Shown piece by piece: positions 1 to 11,700 of a stretch of 64,000 nt of DNA (position 1 is its first letter; every line of letters begins with the position of its first letter). The notes under the pieces are model-generated. The model worked only from the letters and a program-made list of their open reading frames with translations. It made no database searches and was not told the DNA's origin. The DNA comes from Eopsaltria australis. Its lineage: Eukaryota; Chordata; Aves; Passeriformes; Petroicidae. A program made the position numbers and the translations under genes. The DNA is taken from NCBI GenBank assembly GCA_034509425.1, contig JAVTVJ010000829.1, positions 744,001 through 808,000 of the forward strand, read 5' to 3'.

Positions 1-1652
1 GTAGACTTGGCAAGGACCTGAAGTCTCTTCTTTCTAACTAGGATGCTTCTGATGTGTAAACATACATGCCTTGATTCAGCAAAGCATTAACAGATTTAAA
101 GTCAGAGAACTCTGTTAACCTAATCAAGCCTTTTCCTAAACTAAAGCCATCAGAAGTCCCTGAATTTCAACAGCAGCTCCAGTATCTTTTTTGGCAATAT
201 ATCCAATATCAATGTAGAGATTTTTGGTGACAGTAATTTCACTTGCTACTGACCATCTCTATCAACAATTTTCACCTTTATTTCTATGCTGCATATCCCC
301 AGTGTCAATTTCCAGTTGACCATACCAGATTTTTCTCCTCTCAGATGAGTAGTCCTCTGCCTTCAAACTTCTGTATCCCAGAAGCAGGTACTTATGAACG
401 ATGATCAAATCACTTTTTTCTTTAGTTCTTTTAAACTTATGATATTAATATGCTTTCCAATTTCACAAATGTTCTTTACAGCATGTGAATGCAATAAGTG
501 TTTGAAATATCCTGGAAGTGCTTGCATCAGTGCTAAGAACAGATCACACAACCTCTTCACTCCTACTTGGTATTGCCTTAGCGAAGGATATTGTCTATCC
601 TTATCCAAAAGGACTCAGTGACCTCTAAATTGTCAACTGGTTAGTGACTATGAACTAGCAGCTTTCTAGAATCACTGTTTCACAAGACAGAGATCATGCC
701 ATGAGCAGGATTACAGGTTTTGTTCCTTGACAAATTTCCTTAAATGAATGTTTCTGTCTGAGTGCCTTTGGTGTCCTTTAATAGTTCTCAGCATGCCAAT
801 TTTTTTATATTGATGAGTTTCTATGTAGTATTTTCCACCTTCCAATTGAACAAGTCATCTGTCAATTTTATCATCAGTAATTCTGGGAGTAATTCTACTG
901 GCATGAAAGGAATTCAAGACCAAACTGTGCAGAATCTCTTTAGAAAAACACCCATGTGACAATGCCTTGCCATTTATATTTTAAATACTTAACAGGATTT
1001 TGATTAACTTCTTTCACATCATGCTAATTTTTTAGCTTTCAATGACAATTAAAAATGCTTTGCCAAGTTAGATGACTTCCAAAATCCAAACCCAATGTCA
1101 GCTAAACCATTTAATCAGCTTTATCAAACATGGAGCTTCATCAAAGGGTATTCTGCAGAAACCTTCAGGACTTGAACAGGACATTTAGATACCTTGCTGA
1201 ACAAAGGCCATACACAGAGGCTTATAAAAAACAATCATGGCATTGAAAAACTATTATTAAAACCAAATTGCAATAAACAGGAAAATGAAATAACCCAATC
1301 CCTGAAAATATCAGGTGATGCTTTGAAAAAATGTTACTAATTTAATATGCTATTTTTGCTCTTTACCAACTGATGCCCTTTCTGAGTAGTGCTACTTTAA
1401 AAGAGAGCAGCTGATACAACTGCACAAACTTCAGCAGCTTTCATTTCCTCTCTTCATCCCGGCATTTCAGGAGCAGGCTGAACAGGCTCAAGTATTGGAT
1501 TTTCAGCCTGCTGCAAGTTTTGTCATTGTCTGTTTTCTGAGGTGTGTCACAATAATTTAGAGGCACTCTCTATGCTTGTATGCACACATCCACACTTACT
1601 TTTGGGATTAAAAATGTTGTAAACAGAGATATTTTCTGTACTGTTGCTGCAA
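1..1652 (-). other. LGR5: LGR5 3' UTR and possible downstream flank
   Basis: Noncoding sequence after the stop codon, AT-rich, with no open frame I would call a gene. The UTR probably ends near 250-270, giving about 1.4 kb, if the AATAAA at 277-282 is used. Earlier ATTAAA variants on the minus strand lie at 777-782, 1110-1115 and 1341-1346 and could give shorter ends. No repeat family was recognised. Where the transcript truly ends is inferred. Confidence 0.6.
277..282 (-). promoter_or_regulatory. LGR5: candidate LGR5 polyadenylation signal (AATAAA)
   Basis: TTTATT on the plus strand is AATAAA on the LGR5 strand, the most distal canonical hexamer I noticed in the 3' flank. About 10-30 bases further on, the transcript strand has a GU-containing stretch (TTGTTGATAGAGATGG), as expected for a downstream element. 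Use of this site is inferred. Confidence 0.45.
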
Positions 1653-2743
1653 CTAGCGACAGGGAACAAATGAGAGTGACGAAAGATTGCAGCCTTCTGT
1701 CATTTGATAAGAGGGTGGCATTAGTGAACTGCTGGTGGGCATATCATATGATATGCTGGCACTCGAGAAGGTTACCAATGCCTGTGTCGAGTCACAAGAT
1801 TGTTTTTCTATGTCTTCTGAATTCACAGAGATCAGACTAGCATGTTTTGATCTCCTCCATATCAAAGTTTGCTTTCGCAGACTTCCCAAATCCTCCTTAA
1901 AATGTGGATTGAAAAGTATATAAAGCAGTGGGTTTAGACATGCTGGCAATGGGACAATCACTAGAAGTATTGACTTAATCACTTCTGGGCTGATAAAGGT
2001 GAGGTTTAGTAAGGAGGAAAAAGATAAGAAGGCCACAGGGCAATAAAGAATGCAATTAGTAAAAAGTAGCAAGGCTATATGTTTGACCATAGAGCAATCC
2101 CAAATGTTGTCTAGTTCTCCCTTTTCTAAACTACAGTAGAGCTTTGTATAAGCAACAGTCATTACCAGAAAACAAAGGGAGTTCAGCAATACCAGTGCTA
2201 CCATGTAGCCCATAGCAGTGGACTCTCCAAACGGGAGTGGCAAACAAAGTGGAGAAACCCCATACTCACTTCCAGTGAGAAGGGGTATCACTGCAATGAT
2301 GAGTGCCAACATAAAGCAAAAGGAAATGGCAATTTTGACGCTAGCAATGGAGGATTTTGTTTCAAACTTTGTAGCATGCTTCACAGAGAATGCACGTTCG
2401 AGTGCAGCTAGGGTAAGGAGGAATATGGAAGCTTCTGAAGAAAAAATGGAGAGAAGGCCAGTTATTTGGCAGCCAATTCCACTTTCCCATTGTGCTCCGT
2501 ACTGAGCAAAGCTACCAAAAGTGGATGCATCCACGCTAGCCAGTACTCCGCTGGCCAGACCCATCAAGGCGTTTACAACAGCTATTAAACCAATCAAAAG
2601 CTTTATGGAGGACATGTACAATGGAGACCTGAAAACTGTAGCAGACACCAGTGCATTGCAAACAAAGGTCAAACCCACTATGGTCCACACTCCAATTCTG
2701 ATCAGCCAGCTACCAAACAGATGGTCACATGGTTTGAAGGGAC
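1653..2743 (-). CDS. LGR5: LGR5 exon 18: seven-helix domain and C-tail
   Basis: Terminal coding exon, 363 residues counting the split first Gly, read from the acceptor (AG at 2744-2745) to a TAG stop at 1653-1655. Counting that Gly as 1, helix 1 spans about 13-38. Cys92 at the top of helix 3 should pair with the Cys in [10 protein letters not shown] of extracellular loop 2. The motif at the end of helix 3 is ALERAF (114-119), in place of the classical DRY. Helix 7 carries [11 protein letters not shown], the NPxxY motif, followed by FNPHFKEDL (helix 8). The Ser/Thr-rich tail includes [14 protein letters not shown] and ends SFVPCR. The receptor class couples poorly to G proteins and acts mainly through R-spondin and the ligases. 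An in-frame extension of 12 codons upstream of the acceptor is intronic: the hinge exon joins at the Gly codon. Confidence 0.97.
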
Positions 2744-5700
2744 CTGAAATGCCAAAATAAAAAGGGTAAGAGAAACCCACGTAAACAAAAAAACCCTCAT
2801 GCTTCCTAAGACACTAAAGTACATGCTTCTTGCAGATTCTCAGCACAGCCAAACAGTGAATTTTAGCCTAAAAAAGGAGCCGGAAATTTGCTCTTTCTTT
2901 GGAGTAATTTGAGACCTTGATAACATGCTGCTAAATGTGTGATGCATATTGCAGTACTGGTGCACATGAGTCTTTGTCCTTCATCATGAGTAGTCTATGG
3001 GTTTCTTTTTATGCCTGCCAGTACTACTGCAATGTGAATGTCAACCTTTGTTTCAAGAAATGCTGTGATATTTGTCAGTGTGTGAAAAAAGCTGAAAATG
3101 TTACCTCACTAAATTAAAACAGGTTCCTAATGAGTCCTGATGAAGTGTGATGTAATGAATCTAGACAGATGTACTTTGGATACCTTATAACACATTGTTA
3201 CACAGTCCAAGAAAATCGTGTCTCTCTTAGTGTTTAGAAGTGCTGCCTTTTTGGATCTCCTGTGTCTGAGGTCAGGTCATTGTGACTGAAGCCTGCTATA
3301 TATTCTCATAGAACTGAGGTGCATAGGCTGTGCAGTTGAAGCTGAATGCTCTGCAGTCAGAGAAACATAACGTGTCTTGACATGACCCAGCAAAGCAAGC
3401 CCCTCAGAGTGGTCTGTGCTTTTCCATGAAGACATAAATTCTGCAGGTGAAATGACCTCTCTATAACTATGGCTGTTGCTATTAGGTAAGCCTAAGGATC
3501 TGTTGCAGCAGTTTGCAAGTTTTTCTAAGACACTATTTGAAAAATCCAAGCTAAACTTTCTCTCAGGTCTGGTGATAACTTACCTTGAAAGCAGCAATGT
3601 TTTAAGGAACTCAGAACTTTAGGCCTTTGGAGAACATGTGACAGTCAAATAACTCTATTCTTTGGCTTCCTGCCTTTTCCATTCCTTTTTATATAACTTT
3701 AAAAAATTTACCATTGGTGGCTGTTGCAAACAAGAATCACAGCTTAAAATGAATGCTGAATTACAAGTTGTCACTTAGGGTTTTTTGTTCATGTTTCACA
3801 ATGAAAGAATGGCTAGTGAAAATGTTTGCTGAATCAAGCAATCAAAACTTACGACCATGGCTGGCTACATTCTGTAATGAAAATAACAGTGCTGGGTGTC
3901 CTTTGTGAGGGACTGAGCACATCAATGCAGTAGTGTTTGATATTTCCTAGACACAGAACTAAATTGTGTGTTGTTCAAGTTGCTCATGTGTAAAATAACT
4001 CAGTGAAGTTCAGATTTACTTCAGCTTAGAAAAAGACTGAGTGAGCAAAGATTCTGCTGCCTTTATCATATGTATCTTAGTAGAAGAGTCATTTCCTCTC
4101 TCATTTTCTTGATCGGGTATCAATTCTAGTGAAAAGAGGCCTGAAGCAAGGATCTGCTTGGTGACTGGGCAAAACTTTTGCTACACTCATAGAGCAATCT
4201 AGTGGCTGAATAGTTTTCTGGAATTCAATGCAAAAATGTATATATTGTGCAGTATATTTGTATTAGACTCATCAAATTAGTGCACATCATGTTGCTATCC
4301 TAGTATCCAAGTTTGTTTGGCATCTCAAATATCTAGTAACACTGTCCTTGAATTCCTGTCTGCTTGGAAGTTTCATACCTGGAGAAGGTGAGCATTGCAC
4401 TGAATGATGAGATTTCAAATCTTCTTCAAAGTCAAGAAAAAAGTCCTCAAAATCACGTTCATCTATTGGGGAGAAAAGACCCAGAATTGTTACTGCAATT
4501 TTCAGGAACAGTTTTTTTAGTAAAAGTTGCAAAAATACCTGTCTTGCCTGCAAAAAGGCCTGGTCTTGTCTCTTTGCCTGCCAAACTGTGAGCAGAAGCA
4601 CACATATGCCTACTTGGTTTTGAATTACTGTACTGGGAATTATTTTAAAAGTTGGCATCTCTGCTTCTCTGAAAATAATTGCTTACAGGTACATTCTCTA
4701 CTGCCTAATTTGCAGTGTGATGACTGCCTAGGAAGGGGTTTAAAATATTAATTCTGCTGTTGTGCCATGCTACTAAAAATTAATCAAATTTTCTGTGTTT
4801 CTTATGGCATCACTCTAGCATGTATTCTTGGCTCTGTTCTTGCTGAGCTCTTGGACCTACTGGTTTGCAGGAGCAGAGATAGCACAGAAAGCAAGAGGGT
4901 GGTATAAATGTACATTACAGACCAAGTGACAGACCTAGTGCTGAAGAGGAAGAAAAATACAGTAGTCTCATGTCCTGGAGAACAAATGCTCTCTCTGGAA
5001 ACCCTGGTTATGTCCTCAGACTGGGGAACGAGAGGCTGGAGAGCAGCCCTGCAGAAAGAGACCTGGGGGTCCTGGTCTATGGCAGGTTGAACACGAGTCA
5101 GCAGTGCCCTGGCAGCCAGGAGGGCCAGCGTGTCCTGGGGTGCATCAGGCACAGCATCACCAGCCGGGCAAGGGAGGGGATTGTCCTGCTCTGCTCTGCA
5201 CTGGGGCAGCCTCACCTCGAGTGCTGGGGACAGGTTTGGGTGCCACGATGTAAGAAAGATATAAAGCTATTGGAGAGTGTCTGAAGAAGGGCCACGAGGA
5301 TGGTGAAGGGCCCTGAGTGGAAGCTGTATGAGAAGGAGCTGAGGTCGCTTGGTCTGTTCAGCCTGGAGGAGACTGAGGGGAGACCTCACTTGAGTCTTCA
5401 ACATCCTCACAAAGGGAGGCAAAGGGGCAGGTACCAATCTCTTCCTTTCATGACCAGGGACAGGACTCGAGGAAATGACATGAAGCTGAGTCAGGGGAGG
5501 TTCAGGTTGGATATCAAGAAAAGGTTCTTCACCCAGAGGGTGGCTGGGAGTAGGCTTCACAGGAAAGTGGTCACAGCACCAAGCCTGACAGAGTTCAAGA
5601 AGTGTTTGGACAATGGTCTCAGGCACATGGAGTGACTCTTGGGGCTGCCCTGTGCAGGGCCGGGAGTTGAACTTGATGATCTTTGTAGGTCCCTTCCAAC

Positions 5701-8700
5701 TCAGCATATTCTATGATTCTACGATTCTATGAAAAAATATGCCAAAGTAGCCACATATTTTGGCTATTACTCATCCTGAAGTGTGTGGGTAAGCCAAGGA
5801 TGTGTTCTGTTCTGAGGCTGCCAAGAAACTACACCTTTGCTGACCTGCTCTTGTATGGAGTTACACACCAGCTGAACTACCCTGTCTCTCATATAAAGGG
5901 AAGATTTAATTTACCACATTACTATAGCTATTATTTGGATGAAAAGATAAGTGCATAAGTGAGTGAGATTTTTGAATGGCAGACCTAAAATAATGTGTTT
6001 GCTAAGCACAGGAATACTTAGATAATGTATTATTGGGCAAGAGATAGGGAGAGGCCACCTCTGTGACTGTAAAGACTATTGTATTTATTTAAAATAACAG
6101 ATTGCTCACAGTCTTGAGGCAGACTTAAAAACCTAAGATGATGGTTACCTTGAATGTGTAAGAGTCCAGCATCCTTTCTATGAAAGTCATCAGTGCTGCT
6201 GTTATCATCTTTGTTCCATTGGCTGGAGATTCTGTAGTGGTTCTCACAAGCTCCAAAGGCACAGCACTGATAAGCATAAGGCATTTCCATGACCCTGCAG
6301 GACAATAAGGCAGCGTGCCATAATACTGGATAAGCACCAGAGTTACTGAATTGTACTGCTCCCCTACAGTTAGCACAAAGGAAGTAGTTTAAATAGCCAC
6401 AACTGAAAATAAAAACATGTCTGGGTAAAAATCACTCATGATAGTACAAAATGAAGATTCACAAATAAAATTCCTCATTGGAAATGCAGACGGTTTCTAG
6501 GCTAATTTTAGGAAGCCACAATGAAGTTTTCTTAAGTGTTTTCATAGGAGACATGAAAGGGGGAGATCAATGTCTTGCTGTTGAATGAATGTTACTCACA
6601 GCTGTATTTCTGTTTTTATGATTTTCAATGATTTTACTGTGTAAATCAATGGTTTCTCCAACAATTACTTTCTTAATGGTTTCTTTAAAAAAAAAAAGCA
6701 CATCCAAAGATCACAACCTGCCTACCATACAAAACCAAAACACTTCCCAAACTGAGTTTCTCCACTTTAGGGAGAATGAGATCTTTTGGAAATCAAGCAT
6801 TATTCACCTCTTTCCACATTCAAAACTTTTCACAGTAAGATGGCAAAAAGGAGGCTCTTTCTTGTGCAGAAAACCAAGAATGCAGGGTTCTAAACCAAAA
6901 GATGAGCGAATCAGGCACAATGTGTGAAAATGGATGTCACTGAGAGAAAGGTTTTACTTTATTAATTGTCTTAAAAATGAGAACAGTCATTGCAGGACAC
7001 AGGATACTCATTCTTAATTCTTTTAAGATCATTGTTTTTCCAAACACATAACAGTATATGTCAATGAGTTCCAAAGATTATGAAGGCTTTTGTTGTCAGA
7101 AAATTGCACATTTCTGGTACACTGTGAATTTAATTCCTTTGGGGATATGCAAAACCTAACCCTAACCCTAACAAAATATTGTGGTGCAATATGAATTTAT
7201 TTTATGCTTTGGAAGCAGAGCTATTTAATTTGCACAGTTCACCAATAGCACATAGTAAAACCTAACAATTCACCTTAATTCCAAAAGCCCAATAAACCAA
7301 AAAGTTCAAAGATAAAGAAGTGATTAGGAGTTATTCTGAATTAACTTAAAAGGAATAAAGTAGAACTAGATCCTCCTATCAGATTACTTTCAACAGGTTA
7401 ATCATGTAAATTAACATAATGAGTGTAATAAGCAACCTCTAACCCCCTGGGAAATCTGCAGAGAAATCAGGCTGAATCAGGCCCAGTGCCAACAGGACTT
7501 AAACTTGTGCATTAGCCAAAAGCTTGGTACAAAGGGGAACAAACGGAATCTTAAGTTCTAAAATAATTTTTTAAATTAGTGCATTTGGGGCTATTTAGAT
7601 TCTACACCTTTACATTGCTGTTGGAAATAAACCACAATGATCTGTACCCTTGTACCCAATACAAAATTTTTAGTGTACTCAATAAAAGTTCAAGATTACC
7701 AAGATCTAACTGTCAAGCAACAGGCCAGCAGATTTAAATATTTAATTTCTAACTCATTTATCTGCATGCCATCTTTTAACATAAGGAGATTATCTTGATT
7801 AAACATTTTTGAACACATTTCCCAGAAGCCCTTCTTAAATAAACTATTATTAAACCCATCGATTACTAGACAAACCCACGGCTAATTATCTGGGATAAAA
7901 ACAATTCCAATCCCCAAACAGAAATTCCCTTTTTTTGGAACAAAAAAAATAATTATCAAAAGTAACACTGACAGTTCTGTGAGGTGATCCCTGCAACTTG
8001 TGGCTTCAGACTTTGGAAGGACATTGATATAGCTGGGGGAATGAAGAATTAGTGGATATTTTAAGCACCAGAGACAGACAGAAATGTATTCTATTCTCTG
8101 GTTACTCAAACAGCTCTGTGTACTTAATAACGACAGATTTCCAGATGCTCCTGTGCTTCTACCAGCCTGCTGGCCTGTCATATACTGGAAATGTGGACTT
8201 CCCACATTGTACTGATCCGCTACTTTGATGATGTAGCCAAAAACATCCACGGCTTTTAAATGATCTTTAAAGAGCAGGACTCCCATTTCTTATCCTCTCT
8301 GTAGGTATTTCCAGCTTCCTTTATTAAATCTGAACGTTTATGTTTGTTTTTCCCCCCAGTCTGTGCTATTAGGATATACACATAATCCTTAAATTAGCAA
8401 ACGCTGCTTAATCTGTGTGCAAAGACCAACTACACATGATGGCTGCAACCCAGAACACAGAGGACAAAACATACTTTGCAAAGCAGGGAAATAAGTATCA
8501 GATCTTCTTGGTGACAGAGGATTTTTTTTCTCACAAATACTACATTTAATTAAAAAAAAAAAAAAAAAAAGAAGAAGGACCTCTCAGACATACAGTGCTG
8601 GAGGCAGTCCTTTTTATGGCTGGTGCTTATTTGATGTGGGTGATTAGATTTGGACTTTGTCAAATTAACCTCTCTCAGAAACACAGGCTAACTTTATTTT

Positions 8701-11700
8701 ATATACTCCTTATCTTACTAATGATATCTGTATACTTGATAATTTTTTTCCTCTAGCAAGGAATGCCTCTTTTTTCTGTTTTTAGATTAAGCAGCAGAGA
8801 ACACAAGGTCGTTTTCTCCCTCACAAAGGTGTGGAGTTAATGGTGAACAGGAAGGCACAGTTGTGATGAATGGAGCAAAGCACTGAGTCCTTTTCAGCGC
8901 CGAATCAAAGCATCAGATAAAGAAGGAAGGAGTGGCTGGCAGCCTGACTTTGCTTCCTCAAGGCTTGCTGTAATAGGCTGAGCTTAGCTCTGCTTATGTA
9001 GTAGTGCTGTTGCTGATGATGGGGAATGGGATGCTCTCCCCTTTGATGTATCTGTATTGATGAATTTAGATGAGTAGGAAGTTTTTATACAGGAATTTGT
9101 CTTTAATGTTGTAACCACTGGCTAGTTACAACAATTGCAAAGGGGGAAATTTCATTTTGTTTTAGATCTCTGTTCAAGTTCGGTGCTTTGTGCATTATCT
9201 GTGCAGTGATCCTGTGTGAAATCCTGACCCCATTTTGATTTATGGTAAAAGTCATGCAGACTGCAGGTCAGGATTTTACCCTATTCTCTCCTGACTGGAT
9301 ATAATTTGTTCTTACAGATGTTAATTAACTCTAGATAGCATACTTTGAATAAATTTTTAAAAATAATTTAATCTGACACATCCTTGTTGACAATTTCCCC
9401 AGATGAAATACACTGTACTTTCCTCTGAGCAATGTACACAATTTTGCTGAAGGGAAATCCACATAAAGTATAATTTTGAGAAAATTATTGAAAAAAATTT
9501 TAGTCATACATAATTCAGTTGAATAATGGATTATTCTAGGGCTACTGCAGCACCTCTTATGCCTCTAGGTCACAGTATATGCATCATTATATATTTGCCA
9601 GGTTGGAGTAATCCATTTTCTTGTGTTTACATTCCTTTAAAGAAACTTCACTTATTTTAGAATTGTCACCCGCCTCAGCATTTGGGCAAAGCCAGGGAGA
9701 GAAGGAAAAAGTATGATATAAGCTCAGACTCAACCAATCATGATTTTTATGGCACTTGCTCCTTGGCCTCAGAGACCTGTCTCAAGATCTCTAATGTAAA
9801 AGAGGTTTAAAGTCTCTAGTACTTTGAATGTTAATCTTATAGTTTCATGCACTTGATGAACTCATTGCCTAATCTCCTCTGTGACAAACAACCGATTTTG
9901 GAGTTATTAAGACCTTTAAGGCATTGTTTCCTAACCTTGGAACAATTTTTTGCATCTCTTGTCTCAGTTTGTACACACATGCCATCACAGAAGTGTTCTA
10001 GGGTACACAGAACCTTAGGCAGACTCACACTTCTGCTCATCATTCCCTTATTGATTACTCCAAACTCCAGTCCTTTTTGTTCACGGACACATCTTGAGCT
10101 GTCTGCCTGCTAGGACTCTTGGCCTTTTCCAGTGCAAAAGGCAAATCTAGTGAAAGCATAAGGATGAACTCTCCATCTTTGGAGATACTCAGAAGTGGTT
10201 TGGATGTGGTCCTGGGCAACAGGCTCCAGGTGCCCCTGCCTGAGCAAGTGGTTGGACAAGAGAGCCTCAAAGGTCCCTTGCAACCTCAACCACTCTGATT
10301 TTGTAACTATTTGCACACTGTTTAGTTTGCACACTGTTTCATATTTTCTGATACCAAACTTTTTACAGTAAAACATGATAAAATATATGTTGCACTTGGC
10401 ATCTTCTAATTAAAATATAAAAAAAAATTATATTAAAATATAAAAATGAAAGGAGATTTACTCCAAATACCCTGGAGTCAGAGACAAAACCCTCTTTGCT
10501 GTGACCCTGAAATTAGTTTAGTTGGTTATAGTATGGTGTGAATAATGCCAAGGTCATGGGTTCAAGCTCCATACAGGCCATGGTCATCCAATGGCTGGCA
10601 GAGCTGCAAATGACTTTTAGAGGACACCTCCTTCCTGTACCACAGTGGACCCACAGAAATTATTAGTATCAAAGTGTATTAGTAATACTGGCAAAGCATT
10701 ATCTGAATCTTAATCAAAAGATTACAGAAAAATCTTGCTCAGACAAAAGAGGTGAAATCTTTTGGTCTTCCAGTGTTAGTAATACTGGCAAAGCATTATC
10801 TGAATCTTAATCAAAGGATTACAGAAAAATCATGCTCAAACAAAAGAGGTGAAATCTTTTGGTCTTTCAGTAATATATTCTCCCCTTGTATTTGCTGTGT
10901 TCTCATTACATATAATGGGAGTTCTGTAAGCACAGTCCAGTAGAAGAAGGACATATCACTAAGCTGCCAGCGATATTGTTTTAACAGCTTTTGAAACATA
11001 TCACCAGGAAGCAGATGTGGTTCGTACTAAGCAAGTACTGGGGTTAATATTTCAAAACCTTCATAGTTTCTTCAGTTGAAAGTGAGCATAATAAAAGAAG
11101 TCTATCATTTTTATCATATTTGCTTTAGTTTTAATGGCACAGATCAAAGACTGACAATACGAAGTAACATGCGTTACACACTGACACACCTTCCATTGCA
11201 CATGAACACAAATGTGGCTTATTAGTTTTAATGATATACTCACTTGAGTTCTGGAAAATTTTCAGATGTTATCAAACTTTGTAGGGCATGATTTCCTGTT
11301 AATTTTAAATGAGTTAAACCATGTAGCCCCGTCACAGGAAAAGAGGACAAAAGGTTGGATGACACATCCCTGCGTAACAGCAAATAAAAATCAGCTTATG
11401 GTTTTCATTTTTTTTTCAGCACTAGAAGTGTCACACTGAAAAAACAGGGTAAAGTTTTCTAACTCAATAAAAAATGACTGTATTAAACAGAGGCCCCAGT
11501 GAACTCAGCAAAGCTGCAGCACTGCTCAGGAGTACTCACCTTTATGTCTAGAAGAAAGCTAATAGTAACATCTAGCAGTTATTTGGGTCTCAGCTCCCAA
11601 ATTTTGCATACAAACATTGTCTCTGGATATTTGTCAGTGCACCATTCAAAGGGCTTTGCACATCAGCAGAAATGAATACGTCTCCAAATTTAGGCTTAGC

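Larger units (their letters stand above)
6295..11243 (-). other. LGR5 intron 15
   Basis: Intron of 4,949 bases and the most feature-rich of the mid-sized introns. It holds three telomere-type hexamers (7155-7172), a poly-A run (8552-8570), a CR1 tail (10163-10309), a tRNA-Ile-like element (10507-10580) and a 97-base tandem duplication (10679-10872). The remaining sequence is AT-rich with no open frame resembling a known protein. Confidence 0.85.

Noticed and set aside
7882..8286. 134-codon open frame on the minus strand in intron 15
   Set aside because: No recognisable domain, low-complexity hydrophobic stretch, no splice partners, and a length expected by chance in a 64-kb window.
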